Shown here piece after piece: positions 42,563 to 52,234 of a stretch of 64,000 nt of DNA. The DNA comes from Chloroflexota bacterium (GTDB lineage Bacteria > Chloroflexota > Anaerolineae > Anaerolineales > Villigracilaceae). The stretch spans positions 1 to 64,000 of the forward strand of contig JACRPQ010000005.1 of NCBI GenBank assembly GCA_016223135.1. Direction: 5' to 3'. Below the pieces are notes generated by a model. The model ran no database searches. It was not told the DNA's origin and saw only the letters and a program-made list of their open reading frames with translations. How positions within the stretch are numbered: the stretch's first letter is position 1; each line of letters opens with the position of its first letter. The position numbers were made by a program, and so were the translations under genes.

Positions 42563-42761
42563 TGGGTTCTGTCTCGCGGGGGGTGAGGTTGGCTTTGAGC
42601 CGCCGGGCAAGTTCGCGGCGGGTGAGCAGGACGCGCCGTCCGCATCCCAGGCATTCCAAGCCGATGTCGGCGCCCAGGCGGGTGACGGTCCATTCGTAGG
42701 AACCGCAGGGATGCGGTTTGCGCAGGCGCAGGCGGTCGTGGAGGCGAAGGTCGGTGAGCAT
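42540..42761 (-). CDS. DUF951 family protein
   Basis: A 73-aa conserved bacterial protein. KPHPCGSYEWTVTRLGADIGL and CLGCGRRVLLTRRELARRL match the DUF951 pattern with a likely CxxC zinc site. Function unknown in the family. It has a TATAAT on the minus strand at 42779-42784 and overlaps the glycosyltransferase start. Confidence 0.9.
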   Translation of the reverse strand: MLTDLRLHDRLRLRKPHPCGSYEWTVTRLGADIGLECLGCGRRVLLTRRELARRLKANLTPRETEPNDPNPNA

Positions 42762-42839
42762 ACTCAGAAACAGCCCGCATTATAAGATGAATTATGATAA
42801 ACTACGGGGCGAGAAATTCCAGCCAGCCAGGAAGAAGCC

Positions 42840-43391
42840 ATGTCGAAATACGAAACCTACAGCGTGGAAATCGCCGGTCTCAAACGCGACCTGCGTCTGT
42901 TCGAGGTCAAGCCCGGATTGAAGATCGCCATCCTGAACATTTTGGGAGATACGGAACTGGTTCAGGCGTGCGCGCGCGAACTGGCGCTCAAACTTAACGG
43001 CGTTGAATACGATGTGTTAGTGACAGCGGAAGCCAAGTCCATTCCGCTGGCACACGCCCTCTCGGTGGAAACCAAAAAGCCCTATGTGGTGCTTCGCAAG
43101 GTCTATAAGCCCTACATGGGCGCGGCGCTCATGGCAGAGACGCTCTCCATCACCACCGGTCAGCCGCAGGTGTTGATTTTGGATGAAAAGGACATCGAGA
43201 TGATGAAAGGCAAGCGGGTGGTGATTGTGGACGATGTCATCAGCACCGGCTCCACCCTGCAGGGGATGCGGATGATTCTCGACAAGGCTGGCTCCACCGT
43301 CGTCAAAGAGGCGGCAATTTTCACCGAAGGCGACCGCGCGCAGTGGATGCACATCATTTCGCTGGGGCATTTGCCGTTGTTTACGGATTGA
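42840..43391 (+). CDS. adenine/xanthine phosphoribosyltransferase-like protein
   Basis: A 183-aa type I PRTase. PRPP motif RVVIVDDVISTGSTL, hood and flexible-loop region KPYVVLRKVYKPYMG, and VTAEAKSIPLAHALS, which resembles Apt (VGIEARGF) and Xpt. Purine salvage is likely but the base is uncertain. SD-like AGGAAGAAG precedes the ATG. It is divergent from DUF951. Confidence 0.88.
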   Translation: MSKYETYSVEIAGLKRDLRLFEVKPGLKIAILNILGDTELVQACARELALKLNGVEYDVLVTAEAKSIPLAHALSVETKKPYVVLRKVYKPYMGAALMAETLSITTGQPQVLILDEKDIEMMKGKRVVIVDDVISTGSTLQGMRMILDKAGSTVVKEAAIFTEGDRAQWMHIISLGHLPLFTD

Positions 43392-43394
43392 AGA

Positions 43395-43607
43395 GGAAGG
43401 TACATAGGTATACAAGTACACAGGTATACAGGTACACAAGTACAGAGGTATACAGGTACACAGTTAGATGTATACAGGCGTACAAGTATAAACGGCTGGA
43501 GGCGTTTACACCTTCCAGCCGTTTGATTCTTAAGCGCCGATCTACCTCTCTACCTGTTTACTTGTCTACCTGTTTACTTGTCTACCTGTTTACCTGTGTA
43601 CTTAACC
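43395..43607. repeat. inverted pair of octamer tandem arrays
   Basis: Array 1 (43395-43470; AGGTATAC/AGGTACAC units) and array 2 (43541-43607; complementary CTACCTGTTTACTTGT units) face each other. AAGTACACAGGTA (43414-43426) is the exact complement of 43591-43603. Between them lies a terminator hairpin. Array 2 encodes the last codons of the GIY-YIG gene. It is not a CRISPR: units are too short and contiguous. Confidence 0.8.
43490..43524. terminator. terminator between convergent genes
   Basis: AAACGGCTGGA / TCCAGCCGTTT (43490-43500 / 43514-43524), an 11-bp stem with A/T ends, serving the phosphoribosyltransferase gene and possibly the minus-strand operon. Confidence 0.75.
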
Positions 43608-43852
43608 ACCTTCCCTGCCAACTTCATCTTTCCCTCCCGTCTCATCTTTTTGATGGCGCGTTCTCTTTTCATGGCTGTGACACGGTCCGGCTGTTCCTCC
43701 ACATAGATCAAACGCACCGGGCGGCGCGTGCGCGTGTACTTTGCGCCGCGCCCGGCGTTGTGCGCCTGCACCCGCTTTGCGGGGTCAACCGCCCAGCCGG
43801 TGTAATACGTCCCGTCGGCGCATTCGACGATGTAGCAAAAGCATTTGGTCAC
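43574..43852 (-). CDS. GIY-YIG nuclease-like protein (UPF0213 type)
   Basis: A 92-aa single-domain GIY-YIG protein. CFCYIVECADGTYYTGWAVDP is the GIY-YIG-like strand pair, then KRVQAHNAGRGAKYTRTRRP with the conserved Arg and His, and Glu in VTAMKRERAIKKM. The C-terminal residues KYTGKQVDK are encoded by the octamer array, so the original end was probably overwritten by the repeat. It overlaps the TyrA-like gene by 4 bp. Confidence 0.88.
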   Translation of the reverse strand: MTKCFCYIVECADGTYYTGWAVDPAKRVQAHNAGRGAKYTRTRRPVRLIYVEEQPDRVTAMKRERAIKKMRREGKMKLAGKVVKYTGKQVDK

Positions 43853-44844
43853 TTGCGTTTGGTGCGGTCGGAGAGGGCGGAGCCGAAAAGCATCTGGTTG
43901 AGGCGTTCGCCAAAGGAGGGCGTGTCAATCTTCTGCGCTCCCTTGTGCAACCACTCGGCTTCGGAACGTTCCTCGAACCAGCGGATGCGTCCGTTCCAGG
44001 CGTTTTCGAGGCGTTTGCCGAGCGCTTCGCGGTCGCCGTCTTCGAGTTCGTCGCGGAGGCGAATCAAGGAAGTGATGTAGGAATTGAGCAGGCGCACCAT
44101 GTTCTCGCGGTTTTCCAGCGCGGCTTCGCGCAGTGAAACGGCGTCATCGTGGTAGGCAAATGCCGATGTCATGGCGGCATAGGGACGGGCGGCGAGTTTC
44201 TTTGCATCCAGCCAGCCGGGTTGATCGAGTGTGGCATCCAGCAGGGCGGCAGCGGCAAGCTGCGGCAGGACTTGCACCTTGCCCAGCAAGCCGTCAGCTT
44301 CGGCGGTATCCATCACCAGCGGAAGCGAACCAAGCAGGGATGTGAAATCCATGACAAGGGTGAAGATGTTTTCCGGCGTGCCGGCAGGCGCAGTGATGAC
44401 CGTCACGCTCTTTTCAAACAGGTCGGCGCGCGCGGCGGCAATGCCATAGTCAATGCCGTGCAGATGGTCTGGGTGAATGGCGGGGAAGAGCCCCACGTAA
44501 AACCGTCCGCTTGGTAAAAGCTCGCGGGTCCAGCCGGCAACCGTCCCTTTGGCAAGAGCCGTATCCAGGACGAGAGTTCCTTCTTGGAGGTCGGGAGCAA
44601 TGACTTCCAGCGTCCCGCGCACTTCGGCAAAGGGCAGGGCAAGCACCACAATGCGGGCGTCGCGCACCGAGTCGGGCAGGTTGTACTTCCAAGTATCCAC
44701 AGCGCCGGCATCCTGGGCGGCTTTGGCGGCGCGAGGGTCTTTATCATGACCCACGATGGTCACCCCGGCGCCGCGCCCCTTCAGGGCAAGCCCAATGGAT
44801 GCGCCGATTTGTCCGAGACCGATGATGGTAATTTGAACTGGCAT
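43849..44844 (-). CDS. prephenate dehydrogenase-like NAD(P)-binding protein
   Basis: 331 aa. The Rossmann motif GLGQIGASIGLALKGRG leads; VGLFPAIHPDHLHGIDYGI replaces the usual PMAG/SGxxxA segment, and all-helical dimerisation follows. It resembles TyrA but the HPMAG motif is altered to AIHPDHL, so prephenate dehydrogenase activity is uncertain. It is the first gene of a two-gene operon with the GIY-YIG gene. Confidence 0.8.
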   Translation of the reverse strand: MPVQITIIGLGQIGASIGLALKGRGAGVTIVGHDKDPRAAKAAQDAGAVDTWKYNLPDSVRDARIVVLALPFAEVRGTLEVIAPDLQEGTLVLDTALAKGTVAGWTRELLPSGRFYVGLFPAIHPDHLHGIDYGIAAARADLFEKSVTVITAPAGTPENIFTLVMDFTSLLGSLPLVMDTAEADGLLGKVQVLPQLAAAALLDATLDQPGWLDAKKLAARPYAAMTSAFAYHDDAVSLREAALENRENMVRLLNSYITSLIRLRDELEDGDREALGKRLENAWNGRIRWFEERSEAEWLHKGAQKIDTPSFGERLNQMLFGSALSDRTKRK

Positions 44845-44902
44845 AGTAACCTCGCAGGTTTGAGTGTTTGCATTATACTGCCAACCCTGCTGTTAAATGC
44901 GA

Positions 44903-44927
44903 GAACCGCGGACGCCGACCGCGGTTC
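44903..44927. repeat. GC-rich hairpin upstream of the ABC-2 operon
   Basis: GAACCGCGG / CCGCGGTTC (44903-44911 / 44919-44927). No T-tract, so it may be a regulatory dyad between the divergent TyrA-like and ABC genes. The rest of 44845-45097 holds a TATAAT at 45063-45068 for the plus operon and no gene. Confidence 0.5.
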
Positions 44928-45097
44928 CCTTGCAAAAGGAGGAGAAGAGAAATCACCTTACGCCCCAAATTTATCATAAGGGTCTCCAGCCTGCTTGACG
45001 CAAAACCTACGATTCCCCTACGATTCTCCGACACTTTACACCGCTGCAAGGGGAAAAAAGTGTATAATAGAACAAATTTTCCAACTTCAGGAGAAAA

Positions 45098-46153
45098 ATG
45101 ACCCATTTTGCCATCGAAACGAAGGACTTGAGCCGCATTTACAAGATTCGCGGTAACAAAAAGGAAAAGCAGATTCGCAAGGAACTGGTTGCCCTCGAGA
45201 ATGTGAACCTGACGGTGGAACGCGGCGAACTGTTCGGACTCCTGGGACCGAACGGCGCCGGCAAAACGACCCTCATCAAAATCCTCACCACGCTTCTCGC
45301 CCCGACCTCAGGCTGGGCACGCGTCGCCGGCTATGACGTGACCCAACACCCGAACCTGGTCCGCCCGCGCATCAACATGGTTTCTGGCGGCGAGTCGTCG
45401 GGCTATGGTTTGCTGACCGTGCGCGAAAACCTGTGGATGTTCTCGCAGTTCTACGGGATGCCCTCGAAGGAAGCCAACCAGCGTATTGTGGAACTGCTCA
45501 AGATGGTGGGACTGGAAGACCGCATCCACACCAAATCATCCGACCTTTCGACGGGTCTGCGGCAGAAGATGAACATTGTGCGCGGCTTTCTGACCGACCC
45601 CGAGGTGCTGTTCCTCGACGAACCCACCCTGGGCTTGGACGTGGGCGCGGCGCGCGACGTGCGCAAGTTGATCCGCACTTGGGTGGATACGTCCCCTCTC
45701 CCCAGCGGAGAGGGCAAAGGTGAGGGTCGCCGCACGCTGCTGCTGACCACCCATTACATGGTCGAAGCCGAGGAGTTGTGCGACCGCGTGGCAATCATCA
45801 ACAAGGGGCGCGTGCTTGCCTGCGATACGCCCGCCAATCTCAAGCGCAACCTTCAGCGCGACGCCATCTTCGAGATCGAGACGAGTCCGCTCAACGGGTT
45901 GACGTCGCAAATTTTGCAGGACCAGCCCGAGGTCAAGAAAGCCGCGCTGACCGACATCGAAGGCGGCGCGAGGCTGGAGTTGATCCTGAAAGAGGAGGCG
46001 GCGCTGGCGAGCGTCATCAACATCCTGACCCAGAAGGAAATCAAAGTGAAACGCCTGACCAAACGCGAACCGACGCTCGAGGATGTGTTCATGGATTTGG
46101 TCGGGCAGAAGATGGAAGAGGTGGAGAAGGAGGAGGCGCCCCATGCAGGCTAA
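45098..46153 (+). CDS. ABC-2 type exporter ATP-binding protein (DrrA-like)
   Basis: A 351-aa ATPase behind TATAAT and CAGGAG. Walker A GPNGAGKTT, signature DLSTGLRQKM, Walker B VLFLDEPTLGLD, switch LLTTHYMVEAEELCD, and a C-terminal DrrA-type extension. The signature STGLRQK is a DrrA-like variant. An insertion of about 15 residues (SPLPSGEGKGEG) between Walker B and the switch strand is encoded by a palindromic repeat (45691-45726). It works with the two permeases downstream; the substrate is unknown. Confidence 0.93.
   Translation: MTHFAIETKDLSRIYKIRGNKKEKQIRKELVALENVNLTVERGELFGLLGPNGAGKTTLIKILTTLLAPTSGWARVAGYDVTQHPNLVRPRINMVSGGESSGYGLLTVRENLWMFSQFYGMPSKEANQRIVELLKMVGLEDRIHTKSSDLSTGLRQKMNIVRGFLTDPEVLFLDEPTLGLDVGAARDVRKLIRTWVDTSPLPSGEGKGEGRRTLLLTTHYMVEAEELCDRVAIINKGRVLACDTPANLKRNLQRDAIFEIETSPLNGLTSQILQDQPEVKKAALTDIEGGARLELILKEEAALASVINILTQKEIKVKRLTKREPTLEDVFMDLVGQKMEEVEKEEAPHAG
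45691..45726. repeat. palindromic repeat D inserted in frame in the ATPase gene
   Basis: CCCCTCTCCCC and GGAGAGGG palindrome with trailing GGTGAGGG, translated as SPLPSGEGKGEG. The same C/G-rich motif occurs as an intergenic element at 57547-57595. Confidence 0.75.
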
Positions 46154-47000
46154 TCCTTCGCTGGCGCTGAGCGCATCGCAAAAAGTGACGGGCTGGCGGC
46201 TGTTCCTGAAGACCATCGTCGCGCGCGCCTATCCGCGCGTCATCGGTCAGCAGCGCGAAAAATCGTGGATTTTCTTCGACATCTTCCTGCCGATGCTGGG
46301 GGTGGCGGCGTATGTGTACGTCTATCGCGCCATCGGCGCGCCGGAAGAATACGTGGGCTTTGTGGTGATGGGCGGCGCAATGACCTCGTTCTGGATGAAC
46401 GTGCTGTGGAGCATGTCCAGCCAGTTGTACTGGGAAAAGGAGCAAGGCAACCTGGCGCTCTACATCATCGCCCCCAACTCAATGATGGCGGTTTTGCTCG
46501 GCATGGCGGTGGGCGGGTTGTTCGCCACGACGCTGCGCGCGGCGGTGATCATCGTTGCCGGGTCGCTGATGTTCAACGTGACGTACGCCGTCGCCAGTTT
46601 CACGCAACTTCTGCTGGTCTTCTTCCTTGCCATGACCGCCCTCTACGGCATGGGGATGATGAGCGCATCATTGTTCCTCCTGCTCAGCCGTGAGGCGTGG
46701 CACATCTCGAACCTCGCGCAGGAACCTATCTATCTCGTTTCGGGCTTTTACTTCCCGATCAAGTCGCTCAATTTTTGGGTCGCTGCGGCGGCTTCGATCA
46801 TTCCGCTCACACTGGGGCTGGATGCGATGCGGCAACTCATCTTCCCTTCGGGCGCACTGCTCGGCTTCCTGAGCGTCAAGGTGGAAATCGCCGTGCTAAT
46901 CGTCCTGTGTGTGCTTTTCCTGACCGCCGCCAAGTTCCTGCTCGATTACATGGAGAAACTCGCCATTCGAGAGGGCAGGCTGACGGAAAGCCGACGCTAA
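46143..47000 (+). CDS. ABC-2 type transporter permease 1
   Basis: About 285 aa with six TM helices. Start at ATG 46143 behind GGAGG; it overlaps the ATPase gene by 11 bp. An amphipathic N-terminus leads into IVARAYPRVIGQQREKSW, the typical ABC-2 entry. YWEKEQGNLALYIIAP and AQEPIYLVSGFYFPIKSL are family patterns. It forms the membrane part together with permease 2. Confidence 0.9.
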   Translation: MQANPSLALSASQKVTGWRLFLKTIVARAYPRVIGQQREKSWIFFDIFLPMLGVAAYVYVYRAIGAPEEYVGFVVMGGAMTSFWMNVLWSMSSQLYWEKEQGNLALYIIAPNSMMAVLLGMAVGGLFATTLRAAVIIVAGSLMFNVTYAVASFTQLLLVFFLAMTALYGMGMMSASLFLLLSREAWHISNLAQEPIYLVSGFYFPIKSLNFWVAAAASIIPLTLGLDAMRQLIFPSGALLGFLSVKVEIAVLIVLCVLFLTAAKFLLDYMEKLAIREGRLTESRR

Positions 47001-47008
47001 ATTACCAG

Positions 47009-47061
47009 TTACCAGTTACCAATTACCAACCTTTAGCCCCTCAGTAATTGGTAACTGGTAA
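47009..47061. repeat. heptamer-array hairpin inside the ABC-2 operon
   Basis: A perfect 17-bp inverted repeat made of TTACCAG/TTACCAA units (47009-47025 / 47045-47061) with a 19-nt loop, between the two permease genes. It could attenuate permease 2 or protect the upstream mRNA. Confidence 0.8.
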
Positions 47062-47076
47062 ATACGTGGAGAATTC

Positions 47077-47931
47077 ATGAACCGTTCCGAAACCACCCGC
47101 TCTTTCACCATGGCAACCTGGCTGGGATGGCAGGTCGAGTCGAACTGGACCGACCCCTTCCTGTTTGCCATTTACGTCATCATCAAGCCGCTGGCGTCCG
47201 CCGCCATTCTGGTGGTCATGTATAGCATCATCACCGGCGGCGCATACGAGTCGCCGCTTTTCCCATACATTTACCTCGGCAATGCCTTTTATACTTACGT
47301 TGGCGCGGTGATGGCGGGAGTCTCGTGGGCGGTCATTGACGACCGCGAGCATTACAAGACGCTCAAGTACATGTACATCGCCCCCATCAACATTCCTTTC
47401 TACTGGCTGGGACGCGGCGTCTCGCGCTTCCTCATCGGGACGGTGGCGGTCATCGTCATCCTGACAGCAGGAGTACTCTTCCTCAACGTCCCGCTCGACC
47501 TGACACAGGTCAACTGGGGGCTTTTCATCGTCTCGCTCCTCCTCGGCGTGACCATGCTCGCCATGATGGGCTTGATCCTTGCCAGCATCACACTCATGGT
47601 GGCGCATCACTTTTTTCTCATCGGCGAAGCGGTGGCAGGCGCGCTCTATCTCTTCAGCGGCGCGATCTTCCCGCTGGAGGTGCTGCCCGCCTGGCTCAGA
47701 CCCATAGGGTATGCCATGCCCATCACCTACTGGCTCGAACTCATGCGCCGCTCGCTCATCGGCGACGTGGCGCAAGCCTTCCCCACCCTCGCGCAGTACA
47801 GCAACCTGCAATTGCTCGGCATCCTGCTCGGGCTGACGGTCATCTTTGCAGTCGCGTCCGTGTTCACCTTCCGCTGGTGTGATTATCGCGCCCGCGAACT
47901 TGGTCTCATTGACAGGGTGTCGAACTATTAG
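47077..47931 (+). CDS. ABC-2 type transporter permease 2
   Basis: A 284-aa permease with six TM helices. SD-like GGAG precedes the ATG. FAIYVIIKPLASAAILVVMYSI, DDREHYKTLKYMYIAPINI and YLFSGAIFPLEVLPAWLRPI are ABC-2 patterns. It is the heterodimer partner of permease 1. Confidence 0.9.
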   Translation: MNRSETTRSFTMATWLGWQVESNWTDPFLFAIYVIIKPLASAAILVVMYSIITGGAYESPLFPYIYLGNAFYTYVGAVMAGVSWAVIDDREHYKTLKYMYIAPINIPFYWLGRGVSRFLIGTVAVIVILTAGVLFLNVPLDLTQVNWGLFIVSLLLGVTMLAMMGLILASITLMVAHHFFLIGEAVAGALYLFSGAIFPLEVLPAWLRPIGYAMPITYWLELMRRSLIGDVAQAFPTLAQYSNLQLLGILLGLTVIFAVASVFTFRWCDYRARELGLIDRVSNY

Positions 47932-47985
47932 TCTGGAGTCTAATAGTCTGGAGTCTGATAGTCTCGAGGCTCATGGTCTGGAAGT
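47932..47985. repeat. short tandem array (AGTCTGG/TAGTCT units)
   Basis: Imperfect 8-9-bp units of the type TAGTCTGGAGTC repeated about four times after permease 2. Related in style to the array at 59268-59337. Confidence 0.6.
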
Positions 47986-48006
47986 CAAAAGAGGAAACGT
48001 ACTATA

Positions 48007-48043
48007 ATCGCCATCGAGGGATTTCCTCGGCGGCGATTTTTTT
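48007..48043 (+). terminator. hairpin and T-tract ending exactly at the ogt start codon
   Basis: ATCGCC-AT-CGAGG / CCTCG-GC-GGCGAT (48007-48019 / 48025-48037) followed by seven T, with the ogt ATG the next base. TATAAT (48003-48008) overlaps the left arm. It reads as the terminator of the ABC-2 operon and may also control ogt. Confidence 0.65.
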
Positions 48044-48574
48044 ATGAAGAAGACACCTGCCCCGCCTCCCATCTACATCGGCGAACTGAACGGGACACCG
48101 CTCGGAGACCTGCGCCTCGCCGCCTCGGACTTGGGCTTGGTCGCCGTTGAATGGGCGGATTCTCAACCCGCGCTGGATGCCTATCTCGCGCGGCTCAAAC
48201 GTCCCGTCCAGGCGGATGCGAGGAAGATCAAACCCTACGCAAAAGAACTCTCCGAATACCTGAACGGAAAACGCACCGCCTTCACCATCCCCATTGACTG
48301 GACGTTCTTCACCCCGTTCCAGCGCGAGGCATTGCAGGCGGTCTACCGCATCCCCTATGGCGAGACTCGCACCTACGCCGACATCGCCCGCGAGATTAAT
48401 CGTCCGCATGCATATCGCGCCGTGGGTCGCGCCAATGCCACAAACCCCATGCCGCTGGTCATCCCCTGTCACCGCGTCATCGGCGCGGACGGTAAACTCC
48501 ACGGCTACGGCGGCGGGCAGGGATTGCCCACCAAGGAATGGCTGTTGAGGTTGGAAGGCGCGGTGATGGCGTGA
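48044..48574 (+). CDS. ogt: methylated-DNA-protein cysteine methyltransferase
   Basis: A 176-aa suicide repair protein that removes O6-alkyl groups from guanine. Active Cys142 in PLVIPCHRVIGADG, with GRANATNPMP and the YADIAREINRPHAYRAVG DNA-binding helices. It has the short Ogt/AGT form with an N-terminal domain of about 85 residues. No SD is present: the start abuts a T-tract. Confidence 0.94.
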   Translation: MKKTPAPPPIYIGELNGTPLGDLRLAASDLGLVAVEWADSQPALDAYLARLKRPVQADARKIKPYAKELSEYLNGKRTAFTIPIDWTFFTPFQREALQAVYRIPYGETRTYADIAREINRPHAYRAVGRANATNPMPLVIPCHRVIGADGKLHGYGGGQGLPTKEWLLRLEGAVMA

Positions 48575-48582
48575 TAACATAA

Positions 48583-48616
48583 AGACCTCCCGGGAGAAAC
48601 AAATTTCCGGAGGTCT
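48583..48616 (+). terminator. terminator of ogt
   Basis: AGACCTCC / GGAGGTCT (48583-48590 / 48609-48616) followed by ATTTC. Confidence 0.75.
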
Positions 48617-48650
48617 ATTTCAAAACTGTCCCAATAGGCAGCAGCGACAC

Positions 48651-50278
48651 ATGGCAAAGAAAATACAAATCTTCCTCCAAAAATACGAATTTCTGCTCCC
48701 CCTTGGGCTGTTTTTGCTCTTCCTTGCCTTCACCCTGCCCGGCATCTCGTGGGGCGCGCCGGTCATCTGGCACCCTGATGAGATCGTCTTCCGCTCCATC
48801 AAGGCGCTGCATGGCGAGTGGCAGTTCAGCGAAATCAACTTCGACTACCCCGACCTGCCGCAATATGCCATGTTCTTTCTCGGCAAACTGCTCCTCGCTC
48901 TCGGCAAAACCGACGGCGACGTTCTCGTCGCTGCGCGCGTCCTTTCAGCGGTTCTCGCCGGGTTGACGGTCGTCGTCACCTACCTCATCGCCCGCCGCAT
49001 CGGCGGCAGCCTCGGCGTTGCCGGCTTGAGCGGACTCTTCCTCATTTGCGTCAGCCCAATGTCGCACAACGGACGCTTTGCCCACAACGATACCTATCTG
49101 CTCTTTTTCACGACCCTCTCCATCTTTTTCCTGCTCGAATACAGCCTGCGCGGAAACCGCCTCTTTCTCTACGCCTCCTTCCTGACCGTTGGCATGGCAG
49201 CATCCAGTAAATACATCGGCGGGAGTCTCCTCCTCGCCCCGCTGACGGTGTACCTCCTCGAGCAGTGGAGGGGCATCCGCAAAAACTGGCTCTCCGCGGC
49301 TGAGACACTGTTCATCGGCATTGTGCTTGCCTTTCTCGGCTTTGCCCTCGGCACCCCCAAAGCATTGACGTGGATGACGTTCTACTTCAAGCGGCTGTCC
49401 TCCACCCTGCAGTGGCAGGCAAACTACGGGCACCAGTCCGACAGCGTACGCGGCTTCATCGGTCAATACGGCATCATGGTAAACGGACTCGGTCTGCCAC
49501 TCAGCCTGCTGTTTGGCGTCGCATTGGTTTGGGCGGCTTGGCAGGTCGTCAGGGCGGGGCGGGGCGGCGAGTCCGCGCAGGAACCGCAGACAAAGCCCTT
49601 TGCCATCCTCCTGCTGGCGCTCCTCGTCCTTGACCTGCCGATGACGATTTCCTACAACTATCAACTGCGCTACTTCCTGACGTTGATGCCGTTTCTCGCC
49701 ATCCTCGCCGCGTTCTTCGTTGTAGAGATTCATGCAAGAGCCAAAGCGGCAGGCAAGCCTCTCTATCCGCTGGCAGTCAACCTGACAGCGGGGGGCATCG
49801 TCCTGTATTCCCTCGCCCGCCTGCTCAGCCTGATGCTGCTCGTCATGAACGATGCCCGCATTCCTGCCACCGCTTTCATGCAGACCCTGCCGGCGGGCAC
49901 ATCGCTGGAACACACCTACTATCCCCCCACCCTGCCGCCCGATCACTTTGCCCGCGAACACAACTATCCCATCTACTTTGTCAAAGGCAATGAAGCGGTG
50001 CCGTCGGGCGATAAACTCAAATTCAACGCTGGCGAGGCGGGGCTTGTGGAACGCCAGACGGATTATTTCGTGGTGGATAGTTTCACCTCCGAGCGCTTCA
50101 ACAACCCTCATTACTGTCAAGCCATGCCGGCTGAATGCGCTTTCTTCAAACAGTTGGAAACGGGTCAAAGCGCCCATTACAAACTTTTGAAGGAATTCAA
50201 ATACACCTTGCCGCCTTACCTGCCGCAAATTCGCTTCGACTTCATCAACCCCTCCATCCGCATCTACGAAAGGATTCC

Positions 50279-50282
<4 letters not shown>
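48651..50282 (+). CDS. membrane glycosyltransferase, PMT/GT39-like
   Basis: A 543-aa protein with about 10-12 TM helices. The first extracytoplasmic loop has the HPDE acidic motif, and NGRFAHNDTYLLFFTTLSIFFLLEY is typical of GT-C/ArnT-like enzymes. A soluble C-terminal domain of about 130 residues is outside. It transfers sugar from a polyprenyl-phosphate donor to protein, lipid or glycan; the acceptor is unknown. The stop overlaps the era start by ATGA, so it is co-transcribed with era. Confidence 0.9.
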
Positions 50283-51187
<905 letters not shown>

Positions 51188-51191
51188 TCGC

Positions 51192-51217
51192 GTCATTGCG
51201 AGCCCGCTCGCAGCGAC
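51192..51217. repeat. REP-like repeat C, short copy
   Basis: GTCATTGCG ... CGCAGCGAC arms only 8 nt apart, directly after era. Confidence 0.65.
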
Positions 51218-51238
51218 AAGGAACATCGGGAGGCACGC

Positions 51239-51904
51239 ATGAATCTCTGGCTTATCCTGGCGTTTGTTTTTGCCGTGTTGCAGATCATCGTCTTATGGAA
51301 GGAACTCGGCAAACTGGAATATGTGACCAAACCGGCAGTGATGATTTTTCTGTTTGCCTGGTTATATTCCAGTACAGGGCTGCAAGGATTGACGTTCTGG
51401 TTTGGGCTGGGGGTGTTGTTTTCGCTGGCGGGGGATGTGTTCCTGATGTTTTCGCATGAGCGCTGGTTCTTGTACGGATTGGCGGCTTTCCTGTTCGCAC
51501 ATTTTTCCTATCTGGCTGGTTTCCAGAACGAATTGAGGCAATTCGGTTTTTGGCAGGCTATCCTGCTCGCCATCCTGTCGGTTGGCGGGGTGCGGGTGAT
51601 GCGGCGGCTTATCCCCTCCATACGCGCCGGCGGACGAGACCGCCTGGTCGCGCCGGTTGTCCTGTATGCGGCGGTCATCACTGCCATGCTCTACGCCGCG
51701 CTGACCACACTTTCCAATCCCGCATGGAAGGCGGGCGCCTCGCTCCTGGTGGGGGTGGGGGCGTTCCTTTTTTACCTTTCAGACATCGTCCTGGCGTGGA
51801 ACAGGTTCGTCGCCCCCATCAAGAACGGACGCATCATCAATATCGCCCTGTACCACCTCGGTCAGATCAGTTTGATTGCGGGGGTGATCGGTCAGTTTGG
51901 ATAA
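51239..51904 (+). CDS. YhhN/TMEM86 family membrane protein
   Basis: A 221-aa protein with about eight TM helices, SD GGGAGG. The family pattern is LEYVTKPAVMIFLFAWLY and FSLAGDVFLMF, then SDIVLAWNRF with Asp/Asn residues inside TM helices. Eukaryotic relatives are lysoplasmalogenases; bacterial function is mostly untested. Probably lies in the inner membrane. Confidence 0.88.
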   Translation: MNLWLILAFVFAVLQIIVLWKELGKLEYVTKPAVMIFLFAWLYSSTGLQGLTFWFGLGVLFSLAGDVFLMFSHERWFLYGLAAFLFAHFSYLAGFQNELRQFGFWQAILLAILSVGGVRVMRRLIPSIRAGGRDRLVAPVVLYAAVITAMLYAALTTLSNPAWKAGASLLVGVGAFLFYLSDIVLAWNRFVAPIKNGRIINIALYHLGQISLIAGVIGQFG

Positions 51905-52008
51905 ACCTCCCTGCGCAGGGAAAGGGGACAATTGGATGCGGGCTTCCCGCTTGCCAAAGGTCTGAAACGGCTTTGCATAATTGTTTTGCATCGGCAAACC
52001 TCCTGTAA

Positions 52009-52032
52009 AGCACGGACTCTGGACTCCGTGCT
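52009..52032. repeat. hairpin in the gap after yhhN
   Basis: AGCACGGA / TCCGTGCT (52009-52016 / 52025-52032). No T-tract. It may end the yhhN transcript or sit in the leader of the small ORF at 52044. Confidence 0.5.
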
Positions 52033-52043
52033 ATCCTACGGGC

Positions 52044-52160
52044 GTGGTCGCTCTCCTCCTTGTGTTGGTTTTGGGTTTGCTTGTGGTCCTCGCCATGGAG
52101 GCGAGCCAGAAGCGGCACGTCTTCCTGTGCCAGCAGGAAGAGGCGCGAAAGCGCTTCTGA
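52044..52160 (+). CDS. possible 38-aa single-TM small protein
   Basis: A GTG-started ORF encodes a hydrophobic helix of about 17 residues (VVALLLVLVLGLLVVLA) and then a polar, Lys/Arg/Gln-rich tail. It is followed by a clear terminator (52196-52225). No strong SD is seen. The membrane-then-basic layout resembles real small membrane proteins, but chance is possible. Confidence 0.4.
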   Translation: MVALLLVLVLGLLVVLAMEASQKRHVFLCQQEEARKRF

Positions 52161-52195
52161 ACCACTCCAAAAAAGACCACATCTCTCCTCTACAC

Positions 52196-52230
52196 AGAGC
52201 CCGGTTCTCCTCCCGGGCTCTTGTGTTTTT
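52196..52230 (+). terminator. terminator upstream of the Pho-type promoter
   Basis: AGAGCCCGG / CCGGGCTCT (52196-52204 / 52213-52221) followed by TGTGTTTTT. Confidence 0.85.
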
Positions 52231-52234
52231 GAAC

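Noticed and set aside
43395-43607. CRISPR-like array
   Set aside because: Units are 8 bp and contiguous, without spacers of fixed length; no cas genes.
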